19,293 nt of DNA from contig CAXPZW010000047.1 of the NCBI GenBank assembly GCA_964221845.1, positions 1 through 19,293 on the forward strand, in the 5' to 3' direction. Positions 13,962 through 19,293 of this stretch are shown here, in pieces. Both the position numbers and the translations under genes were made by a program. Positions within the stretch are counted from its first letter, which is position 1. Every line of letters begins with the position of its first letter. The notes under the pieces were generated by a model. That model was not told the DNA's origin. It did no database searches and saw only the letters and a program-made list of their open reading frames with translations. Source of the stretch: CAXPZW01 sp964221845. Lineage in GTDB: Bacteria > Bacteroidota > Bacteroidia > Flavobacteriales_D > Sanyastnellaceae.

Positions 13962-14825
13962 CTAGCGGCGCATTTGCGCCAGCAGGTATTGCCCGTAGCC
14001 GCTTTTCAGCAGCGGTTGGGCCAGTTCTTCGAGTTCTTGGTCCGAGATGTACCCCATGCGCCAGGCCACCTCTTCGATGGCGCCGATCTTCAGGCCTTGG
14101 CGCTCTTCGATCACTTGCACGTACTGGCCCGCTTGCATGAGCGAGGAGAACGTACCGGTGTCCAGCCAAGCAGTACCTCGGTCGAGCTTGGAGACTTTCA
14201 ACCGCCCGCGCTCGAGGTATGTTCGGTTGATGTCTGTGATTTCGTATTCGCCGCGGGCGCTGGGTTTGAGGCCCTTGGCGATCTCCACCACGTCGTTGTC
14301 GTAGTAGTACAGCCCGGGCACTGCGTAGTTGGAGGCCGGCTGTTTGGGCTTTTCTTGAATGGAGATGGCCTTGCCGTCGTCGTCGAATTCCACCACGCCG
14401 TATCGCTCGGGGTCCGACACGTGGTAGGCGTACACCATGCCGCCGTCCACATCGGTGTTTTCGCGCAGCAGTTTGCCAAAGCCCTTTCCGTAGAAAATGT
14501 TGTCGCCCAGAATCAAGGCCACTTTGTCCTTCCCAATGAATTCCTCCCCGAGCACAAAGGCTTGCGCCAGGCCGTTGGGCACCTCTTGGACTTGGTAGGT
14601 GAAGCTGCAGCCCAGTTGACTTCCGTCGCCCAGCAACTTCTGGAATCCGGGCAAATCGTGCGGGGTGGAAATGATCAAAATCTCCCGAATACCCGAGATC
14701 AACAATGTAGACAGCGGGTAGTAGATCATGGGCTTGTCGTACACCGGCATGAGCTGCTTGCTGACCGCCAAGGTCAAGGGATGGAGTCGGGTGCCGGATC
14801 CGCCGGCGAGGATGATGCCTTTCAT
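13962..14825 (-). CDS. rfbA: Glucose-1-phosphate thymidylyltransferase
   Basis: A 287-residue nucleotidyltransferase, the usual RmlA length, that makes dTDP-glucose from dTTP and glucose 1-phosphate, the first step to dTDP-rhamnose and other deoxysugars of surface glycans. The nucleotide motif is GGSGTRLHPLT (8-18), followed by SKQLMPVYDKPMIYYPLSTL (22-41), LILGDNIFYG (104-113, Asp108 at the metal/phosphate site) and EYEITDINRTYL. The start at 14825 gives MKGIILAGG; an earlier in-frame ATG would put 11 extra residues over the promoter. The partner genes rfbB, rfbC and rfbD are not in the window. It is divergent from udk. Confidence 0.95.
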   Translation of the reverse strand: MKGIILAGGSGTRLHPLTLAVSKQLMPVYDKPMIYYPLSTLLISGIREILIISTPHDLPGFQKLLGDGSQLGCSFTYQVQEVPNGLAQAFVLGEEFIGKDKVALILGDNIFYGKGFGKLLRENTDVDGGMVYAYHVSDPERYGVVEFDDDGKAISIQEKPKQPASNYAVPGLYYYDNDVVEIAKGLKPSARGEYEITDINRTYLERGRLKVSKLDRGTAWLDTGTFSSLMQAGQYVQVIEERQGLKIGAIEEVAWRMGYISDQELEELAQPLLKSGYGQYLLAQMRR

Positions 14826-14847
14826 AGGTGTGGCGCGGGTCTTTTCA

Positions 14848-14855
14848 CAAAGGAA
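14848..14855 (-). promoter_or_regulatory. Probable -7 element for rfbA
   Basis: TTCCTTTG on the minus strand matches TAnnTTTG at 7 of 8 positions and ends 22 bases before the ATG. A second near-match, CATTTTTG, lies next to it at 14856-14863. Confidence 0.45.
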
Positions 14856-14876
14856 CAAAAATGCGCCGGGGCCGGT

Positions 14877-14884
14877 TACCTTTG
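14877..14884 (+). promoter_or_regulatory. Bacteroidota -7 element for udk
   Basis: TACCTTTG matches TAnnTTTG in full and ends seven bases (CCCACCG) before the udk ATG at 14892. The predicted 5' leader is at most about three bases. Confidence 0.7.
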
Positions 14885-14891
14885 CCCACCG

Positions 14892-15515
14892 ATGGAAGCA
14901 AAACCCCTCATTGTAGGCATCGCCGGCGGCAGTGGCGCTGGCAAAACCACCTTCTTACACGCGCTGCAAAAGGAGTTGGGTGAAGGCAACATGACCGTCT
15001 TCTCCCTCGACAACTACTACCTGCCCGCCGACAAGCAAAAAGTGGACGAAAACGGCGAGACCAACTTCGACCTGCCCACCGCCATTGACCGTGCGCGCTA
15101 CTTTCAGGACCTCTGCGCCTTGGAGGCCGGACGCGATGTGGAAGTGGTGGAATACGACTTCAACAACGAAGACGCCGAGCCCAAAGTGCTGCGCATTCCG
15201 TCCGCACCTGTGATTGTGACCGAAGGACTTTTCGTGTTTGAGTACCAGGAGGTGTTTGCCGCCATGGACCTGCGCATTTTGTTGGACGTGGACGCCGATA
15301 CCCGCATGCAACGCCGCATCCTGCGCGACGGGGTTGAGCGCGGTTACGACGAAGCCGACGTGCGCTACCGCTGGAAGCACCATGTGCTCCCGGCCGAAGC
15401 CAATTGCCTGGAGCCCTTCCGCGACCGCTGCGATTTGGTGGTGGACAACAACGACAATTTTGAATTTGGACTGGCCCAAACCGTGGCCCGCATCCGCATC
15501 CTGCAAGACGCATGA
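14892..15515 (+). CDS. udk: Uridine kinase
   Basis: A 207-residue P-loop kinase that phosphorylates uridine and cytidine for pyrimidine salvage. The Walker A region is GIAGGSGAGKTTF (9-21), followed by FSLDNYYLPADKQKVDENG and TNFDLPTAIDRARYF, which match the uridine kinase/phosphoribulokinase family, and VIVTEGLFVFEY and RRILRDGVERGYD for the lid. The frame is open far upstream, but that part is antisense to rfbA; the start is set by the promoter and by MEAKPLIVGIAGGSG. The stop overlaps the next ATG (ATGA), so it is translationally coupled to the ArsC-like gene. Confidence 0.93.
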   Translation: MEAKPLIVGIAGGSGAGKTTFLHALQKELGEGNMTVFSLDNYYLPADKQKVDENGETNFDLPTAIDRARYFQDLCALEAGRDVEVVEYDFNNEDAEPKVLRIPSAPVIVTEGLFVFEYQEVFAAMDLRILLDVDADTRMQRRILRDGVERGYDEADVRYRWKHHVLPAEANCLEPFRDRCDLVVDNNDNFEFGLAQTVARIRILQDA

Positions 15516-15865
15516 ACAAGATCTTCCACCTTTCCAGCTGCAACACCTGCCAGCGTATCCTGAAAGAACTCGACGCCGAAAACCGCGGCATCACCCTCCA
15601 AGACATCAAAGTCCAAAACGTTTCCGCGGAAGAACTCGACGCCATGGCCAAAGAAACCGGCAGCTACGAAGCCCTCTTCAGCCGACGTGCCATGAAATTC
15701 CGCTCCATGGGCCTGAACGAAATGGACCTCACCGAGCAGGACTACCGGGGATACATACTCGAGGAATACACTTTCCTCAAGCGCCCTGTCATGTGGATTG
15801 AGGGCGAGCTGTTTGTAGGCAACACCAAAAAGGTGGTGGCTGCTGCGAAGGAGAAGTTGGGATAA
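15512..15865 (+). CDS. ArsC/Spx-family thioredoxin-fold protein
   Basis: A 117-residue protein of the arsenate reductase (ArsC)/Spx fold. It begins MNKIFHLSSCNTCQRIL, with Cys10 in the CNT motif of ArsC and Cys13 making the CxxC found in Spx-like members, and has FLKRPVMWIEGELFVGN near the end, the usual Arg-Pro segment. Length is normal. No arsenic resistance genes (arsB, acr3, arsR) are nearby, so a general thiol or regulatory role is as likely as arsenate reduction. The ATG overlaps the udk stop by four bases. Confidence 0.87.
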   Translation: MNKIFHLSSCNTCQRILKELDAENRGITLQDIKVQNVSAEELDAMAKETGSYEALFSRRAMKFRSMGLNEMDLTEQDYRGYILEEYTFLKRPVMWIEGELFVGNTKKVVAAAKEKLG

Positions 15866-15870
15866 TTTAG
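15863..15870 (+). promoter_or_regulatory. Possible internal -7 element for the EamA gene, built over a stop codon
   Basis: TAATTTAG matches TAnnTTTG at 7 of 8 positions, and its first three bases are the TAA stop of the ArsC-like gene. Three bases (CCC) separate it from the next ATG. It may be chance. Confidence 0.3.
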
Positions 15871-15873
15871 CCC

Positions 15874-16800
15874 ATGTCCACCAAACTCAAAGCCCACCTC
15901 TGCCTCACCGGCGCAGCCCTGATCTACGGGGCCAATTACCCGCTGGCCAAGAGTGTGATGCCCGAGCCGTTTCCGCCGGTGGGCTTCATCTTTATGCGGG
16001 TGCTTGGTGCCGGGTTGCTGTTTTGGATCATCCGCATTTGGGTCAAGGAGAAGATCGCTTCCACCGACTGGTGGCGCCTGTTTTTGTGCGGCCTCACCGG
16101 GGTGGCGTGCAACCAGCTGTTCTTCTTCATGGGGCTGCAAAAAACCTCGCCTCTGAACGCGGCCATCATCATGACCACCACGCCCATTTTGGTCATGCTG
16201 CTTGCGGCGCTCATTTTGAAGAACCGGATCACCTTGCGCAAAGGGATTGGCGTGGCCTTGGGGGCTACAGGAGCGGTAGGCGTGTTGTGGCTAAGTCGGG
16301 GCGACAACACCGGACTCAGCAACCCCATTGGCGACCTGTTTATCTTGATCAACGCCATGAGCTACGGCCTGTACCTGGTGCTGGTCAAGCCGCTGATGGC
16401 CAAGTACAACCCGTTGACGGTCATCAGTTACGTGTTCCTGTTTGGCTTTGTGGTGGTGGGGCCAGTGGGGATTGGTTCCTTCTCGGACATCCAATGGGCT
16501 GAGGTAGACAGCTGGGGGTGGATAGTGTGGGCCTTTGTGATTTTGGGCACCACCTTCTTGACCTACCTGTTCAACATCCTGGCCCTGCGGCACGTACAGC
16601 CGACGGTGAGCAGCAGCTACATCTATTTTCAACCGGTGCTGAGCGCGTTTTTCAGTTGGCTACTCAGCACCTTCACGCACCTGAATTACACCGGAGACTT
16701 CACGTGGATCAAGGCGGGATTTGCCCTGTTGATTTTCATAGGGGTGTACCTGGTCAGCGTGCAGCGGCCCGCAGGAGGAACACCTGCGATCAAGGCGTAG
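15874..16800 (+). CDS. EamA-family (DMT superfamily) transporter
   Basis: A 308-residue inner-membrane protein with about ten hydrophobic segments arranged as two EamA halves. The first half holds LCLTGAALIYGANYPLAKSV and LQKTSPLNAAIIMTTTPILV, the second INAMSYGLYLVLVKPLMAKY and LRHVQPTVSSSYIYFQPVLS; these are the recurring signatures of the family. Members export or import metabolites such as amino acids or nucleotide-related compounds; the substrate cannot be told from the sequence. Eight bases after the ArsC-like gene, it is the last gene of the udk cluster. Its last 11 bases overlap the 3' end of the convergent membrane-protein gene. Confidence 0.93.
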   Translation: MSTKLKAHLCLTGAALIYGANYPLAKSVMPEPFPPVGFIFMRVLGAGLLFWIIRIWVKEKIASTDWWRLFLCGLTGVACNQLFFFMGLQKTSPLNAAIIMTTTPILVMLLAALILKNRITLRKGIGVALGATGAVGVLWLSRGDNTGLSNPIGDLFILINAMSYGLYLVLVKPLMAKYNPLTVISYVFLFGFVVVGPVGIGSFSDIQWAEVDSWGWIVWAFVILGTTFLTYLFNILALRHVQPTVSSSYIYFQPVLSAFFSWLLSTFTHLNYTGDFTWIKAGFALLIFIGVYLVSVQRPAGGTPAIKA

Positions 16801-17398
16801 ATGCTGGTGTGTGCTGGCCTTTCGCGATGGCCTCTTGCAGCTCCAAGAGCTGTTCGCGCAGTTCGCTGTTGGTCGGATCTTCTTGCACTTGTTTCCAGAG
16901 TTCGATGTAATCCGGGTGGTTGTGGTAATGCCATTCCACCAAAACAATGGTGGGCATCATGAACAGCATCGTGCCCGCCAGTCCCAAGATGGCCAGACGG
17001 ATGTAAATCCCGCGGTAAAACGGCACCGAAATCGACTTCTTACGCACAAACAAAAAGCCCAACAGGAGCACCAATAAGGCCAGTCCGGTCAACAAGATCA
17101 ATCCGCCCGAGGGCCACATTTGAACCCGAAACAGGATGCCCACGCACACCACCGCAAAGGCCATTCCCGCAGCAATGGCTCCCACCTTGCGGCCGGGAGA
17201 AACGCCTTCAATGTCCGTCCGGCGCGCCACTGCAGAGAGCGGCAGTTCGTTGAACAAGGCCACGCCAAGGGGGTAGTACAGCACCGCTAGCGCCGAGAGC
17301 GAAACGATAAACAGCAGGCTGCCCAGGGGCACATTCGTGGCCAACATGACCAGGGCAAGGGCAGCCACCAGGGCCAGGGTGCGTTCAGTTGTTTTCAT
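16790..17398 (-). CDS. Uncharacterised five-segment membrane protein
   Basis: A 202-residue protein with hydrophobic segments at about 7-21, 28-48, 72-91, 98-118 and 133-154, then a charged cytoplasmic-type tail with a helix rich in Glu, Gln and Leu (about 164-193). I do not recognise a named family. The stretch ILFRVQMWPSGGLILLTGL (88-106) resembles the FKxxHWPGAxxxLxxGL pattern seen in Bacteroidota membrane proteins such as the N-terminus of the gliding protein GldL, but the rest does not look like GldL. The start at 17398 (MKTTERTLALV) is chosen because the longer frame would run through the promoter region and the divergent gene. A weak -7 match, TACTTTCG, lies at 17413-17420. Confidence 0.8.
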   Translation of the reverse strand: MKTTERTLALVAALALVMLATNVPLGSLLFIVSLSALAVLYYPLGVALFNELPLSAVARRTDIEGVSPGRKVGAIAAGMAFAVVCVGILFRVQMWPSGGLILLTGLALLVLLLGFLFVRKKSISVPFYRGIYIRLAILGLAGTMLFMMPTIVLVEWHYHNHPDYIELWKQVQEDPTNSELREQLLELQEAIAKGQHTPASTP

Positions 17399-17412
17399 AG
17401 CGGAGATTGCGA

Positions 17413-17420
17413 CGAAAGTA
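17413..17420 (-). promoter_or_regulatory. Probable -7 element for the membrane-protein gene
   Basis: TACTTTCG on the minus strand differs from TAnnTTTG at one fixed position and ends 14 bases before the ATG at 17398. It lies in the 76-base divergent spacer. Confidence 0.4.
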
Positions 17421-17474
17421 GCCCATCGGATTGAGACCGAACTTTGTACTTTGCTCTCCAGAAACCCAAGACCC

Positions 17475-18005
17475 ATGCCTGTTCGTAAGCCCTTCAACCT
17501 CCAAAAGTGGATCGACGAGAACCGCGATTCGCTCAAGCCCCCTGTGGCCAACAAAAACCTGTACACCGAGGCGGGCGACTACATCGTGATGATCGTGGGC
17601 GGCCCTAACGCGCGCAAGGACTACCACTACAACGAATCCGAAGAGCTCTTTTACCAGCTCGAGGGCGACATCAACGTGCGCATCCAAGAGGACGGCAAGG
17701 CCGTGGACATTCCCATCAAAGAAGGGGAGATGTTCCTGCTTCCTGCTGGCATTCCGCACTCCCCCATGCGTTCGGAAGGTTCGGTGGGCTTGGTGATTGA
17801 GTGCATCCGCAAAGACACGGGCCTGGTGGACGGGCTCATGTGGTTTTGCGACAACTGCAACCACAAATTGCACGACACCTACTTTGAGCTCCACAACGTC
17901 GAGAAGGACTTCCAACCCCGTTTCCGTGAATTCTACGCTAGTGAGCAGCTGCGCACCTGTGACCAATGCGGTCATGTTATGGAGACAGACCCGCGGTTTG
18001 TCTAA
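17475..18005 (+). CDS. nbaC: 3-hydroxyanthranilate 3,4-dioxygenase
   Basis: A 176-residue cupin enzyme that opens 3-hydroxyanthranilate to the semialdehyde that closes to quinolinate, in the kynurenine route from tryptophan to NAD or in 2-nitrobenzoate-type degradation. Fe(II) ligands are His51, Glu57 and His95; substrate residues are Arg47, Arg99 and Glu109; and Cys125, Cys128, Cys162 and Cys165 form the second, rubredoxin-like metal site of the bacterial enzyme. These numbers match the Cupriavidus metallidurans enzyme almost residue for residue. The start at 17475 gives MPVRKPFNLQKWID. No kynureninase or kynurenine 3-monooxygenase gene is adjacent. Its -7 element is poor (GTACTTTG, 17446-17453). 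Confidence 0.96.
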   Translation: MPVRKPFNLQKWIDENRDSLKPPVANKNLYTEAGDYIVMIVGGPNARKDYHYNESEELFYQLEGDINVRIQEDGKAVDIPIKEGEMFLLPAGIPHSPMRSEGSVGLVIECIRKDTGLVDGLMWFCDNCNHKLHDTYFELHNVEKDFQPRFREFYASEQLRTCDQCGHVMETDPRFV

Positions 18006-18009
18006 ACCA

Positions 18010-18038
18010 TTGGTGTCTCGGGACAGGTATTAGATCTG
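18010..18038 (+). promoter_or_regulatory. Candidate promoter TTG-N18-TAGATCTG in front of a short ORF
   Basis: TTG at 18010-18012 and TAGATCTG at 18031-18038 (7 of 8 to TAnnTTTG) are 18 bases apart, the same spacing as in the mrp promoter. The element ends two bases before an ATG at 18041. It could drive the short ORF, the DUF2723 gene with a leader of about 165 bases, or both. Confidence 0.4.
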
Positions 18039-18040
18039 AA

Positions 18041-18127
18041 ATGAGGACTGCACAAGCACTCAAGGGGATTGTTGCAGCCAAAAGGGGCTACATGACCACG
18101 CTTTTCAATGTGCAAAAACCCCGTTAA
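18041..18127 (+). CDS. Possible 28-codon small ORF (leader or small protein)
   Basis: The frame reads MRTAQALKGIVAAKRGYMTT then LFNVQKPR and stops at TAA. It is basic (six Lys/Arg, no acidic residue) and could form an amphipathic helix. Support is limited to the candidate promoter just upstream, which would make it leaderless; an ORF of this length is common by chance. No family is recognised. It sits 79 bases before the DUF2723 start. Confidence 0.2.
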   Translation: MRTAQALKGIVAAKRGYMTTLFNVQKPR

Positions 18128-18177
18128 ACTTTCCTTTTCGCCCCGTAAAATCAAGGGGTTGCGGGGATTGGATTTGC

Positions 18178-18185
18178 TAAATTCG
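18178..18185 (+). promoter_or_regulatory. Probable -7 element for the DUF2723 gene
   Basis: TAAATTCG matches TAnnTTTG at 7 of 8 positions, with a TTG at 18159-18161 sixteen bases upstream. It ends 21 bases before the ATG at 18207. Confidence 0.45.
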
Positions 18186-18206
18186 CCTTCAGCACAAATC
18201 CCACGT

Positions 18207-19293
18207 ATGAAGCGCTTCTCCTTCTTGAACAACGTCACCGGTTGGGCAGTCTTTGCCATTGCCACGGTGTGCTACCTGATGACCATCGAACCCACCGCCA
18301 GTTTTTGGGACTGTGGTGAGTTCATTGCTTCGGCCAACGGTCTGGAGGTAGGTCACCCGCCCGGCGCCCCGCTGTGGATGCTGATTTCCCGTCTGTTTGT
18401 GATTTTCTTTGGGGAGGGCAATGAAGCCTTGGCCATCAACGTGGAAAGTGCCCTGGCAAGCTCCTTTACGGTGCTCTTCTTGTTCTGGTCCATCTCGCAT
18501 TTGGCGCGCAAATTCTTCAACAAAGACACCTTCACCCAAGGCGCCCAAGTGGCAGTGTTGGGGGCTTCTGCGGTGGGCGCGCTGGCTTATGGTTTCAGCG
18601 ATTCGTTCTGGTTTTCAGCCGTGGAAGGCGAGGTGTATGCCTTGTCTTCGCTGTTTACCGCGGCGGTGTTTTGGGCCATCCTCAAGTGGGAGAGCTTGGC
18701 CGACCGCGGCGGAGAAATGCGTTGGATCCTGCTGATCGCCTACCTCATGGGGCTGTCCATTGGGGTCCACCTCTTGAACTTGCTGGCCATCCCGGCCATC
18801 TGTCTGGTGTACTACTTCAAGCGCTATGAATTCAGCTGGAAAGGCGTGGCCATTGCGTTGGGTATTTCAGGATTGCTCTTAGGCTTGGTGCTTTCTGGCG
18901 TAATCAAAGGATTGATCAACGTAGCCGCTCAGTTTGAGTTGGTGTTTGTCAACGACTTGGGCATGGGCTTCAATACCGGGGTATTGGTCTACGGCCTGCT
19001 GGTGTTGGGCGGACTGGGCTTTTTGGTCTACTTCTCTCGCCGCAAAGGTTGGGTTGTGGCCAACACCTTGGGCCTGTCGGTTTTGGTGATCATCTTGGGC
19101 TACTCGTCGTTTGCGCTGGTGGTCATCCGCTCGGCGGCCAACCCGCCCATGGACGAGAACAACCCGGAGAACCTCTTCACCCTGCTCAGCTACCTCAACC
19201 GCGAGCAGTACGGCGACCGCCCGCTGTTGACCGGTCACTACTTTAACACCCCTACCTTGGACGACAAGCCGCAGAAAGACGGCGACCCTTCTT
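18207..19293 (+). CDS. DUF2723/GT117 membrane protein, 5' part
   Basis: The frame is open to the right edge; 362 residues are visible of a protein whose family usually exceeds 900. It is a polytopic GT-C-type membrane protein: the first helix (about 10-27) is followed by SFWDCGEFIA (32-41), with acidic residues Asp35 and Glu38 placed as in the catalytic loop of GT-C enzymes, then GHPPGAPLW (49-57), about nine further hydrophobic segments, and the family motif near NPPMDENNPEN and YLNREQYGDRPLLTGHYFN. Pfam DUF2723 members are annotated as protein O-mannosyltransferase-like (GT117) and are typical of Bacteroidota; transfer of sugar from a lipid carrier to exported proteins is inferred. The start MKRFSFLNNVTGWAVF fits the family. 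Confidence 0.9.
   Translation, partial: MKRFSFLNNVTGWAVFAIATVCYLMTIEPTASFWDCGEFIASANGLEVGHPPGAPLWMLISRLFVIFFGEGNEALAINVESALASSFTVLFLFWSISHLARKFFNKDTFTQGAQVAVLGASAVGALAYGFSDSFWFSAVEGEVYALSSLFTAAVFWAILKWESLADRGGEMRWILLIAYLMGLSIGVHLLNLLAIPAICLVYYFKRYEFSWKGVAIALGISGLLLGLVLSGVIKGLINVAAQFELVFVNDLGMGFNTGVLVYGLLVLGGLGFLVYFSRRKGWVVANTLGLSVLVIILGYSSFALVVIRSAANPPMDENNPENLFTLLSYLNREQYGDRPLLTGHYFNTPTLDDKPQKDGDPS

Noticed and set aside
13962..14825. rfbA as evidence of a polysaccharide biosynthesis cluster
   Set aside because: No rfbB, rfbC, rfbD, polymerase, flippase or further glycosyltransferase is adjacent; it is isolated here.
13286..14891. Long plus-strand open frames opposite the polyprenyl synthetase and rfbA, one continuous with udk
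   Set aside because: The udk frame happens to stay open upstream, but this part is antisense to rfbA and the uridine kinase family N-terminus begins at 14892.
15512..15865. ArsC-like gene as part of an arsenic resistance island
   Set aside because: No arsenite pump, ArsR regulator or arsenic methyltransferase gene is in the window; neighbours are udk and a general transporter.
18002..18265. 87-codon minus-strand frame between nbaC and the DUF2723 gene
   Set aside because: It overlaps the start of the DUF2723 gene on the opposite strand, has no promoter element and no motif.

Overview
The window is chromosomal DNA from a member of the Bacteroidota, most likely a GC-rich marine-type Flavobacteriales. 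Three independent signs support this: a C-terminal type IX secretion (T9SS) sorting domain on the first protein; repeated copies of the Bacteroidota promoter -7 element TAnnTTTG just before starts, with no Shine-Dalgarno sequence at any start I inspected; and a DUF2723 (GT117) membrane protein, a family typical of this phylum. Genus cannot be set from the sequence. I see no rRNA, tRNA, CRISPR array, transposase, integrase or phage gene. Most of the window is ordinary housekeeping chromosome, and I did not find a clear new multi-gene system.

Layout. 1-2843 (+): 3' end of a very large secreted, Cys-rich HYR-like repeat protein, ending in a T9SS sorting domain and a strong hairpin terminator. 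2923-3980 (-): hemJ-like protoporphyrinogen oxidase followed by a Bcp/PrxQ-type peroxiredoxin. 4043-4561 (+): hot-dog acyl-CoA thioesterase, whose stop codon overlaps that of a convergent GT9 glycosyltransferase (4558-5553, -). 5625-6649 (+): trmB and a one-base-overlapping alkyltransferase-like (ATL) DNA repair protein. 6650-6902: intergenic region with a long palindrome and the mrp promoter. 6903-8268 (+): Mrp-type Fe-S P-loop ATPase and a NifU C-terminal-domain scaffold, one base apart. A bidirectional terminator at 8290-8313 separates them from a long minus-strand run, read right to left: rfbA (14825-13962), short-chain polyprenyl synthetase (13951-12983), an unknown 131-aa protein (12779-12384), sucA (12343-9608) and sucB (9590-8337). 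14892-16800 (+): udk, an ArsC/Spx-fold protein and an EamA transporter in a tight cluster. 16790-17398 (-): a small membrane protein whose tail overlaps the transporter gene. 17475-18005 (+): 3-hydroxyanthranilate 3,4-dioxygenase. 18207-end (+): 5' part of a DUF2723 gene.

How the genes fit together. sucA and sucB encode E1 and E2 of 2-oxoglutarate dehydrogenase (E3 is not here). mrp and nfu form an Fe-S cluster assembly/delivery pair. hemJ serves heme synthesis; the dioxygenase makes the quinolinate precursor for NAD from tryptophan; rfbA, GT9 and DUF2723 belong to surface glycan or glycoprotein building; the T9SS protein is cargo for the cell surface. The most notable features are regulatory and architectural: several genes whose -7 element ends only 4-7 bases from the start codon (predicted leaderless mRNAs), two pairs of convergent genes overlapping at their stop codons, a foreign-looking domain inserted inside the last HYR-like repeat of the adhesin, and a possible leaderless 28-codon ORF in front of the DUF2723 gene.
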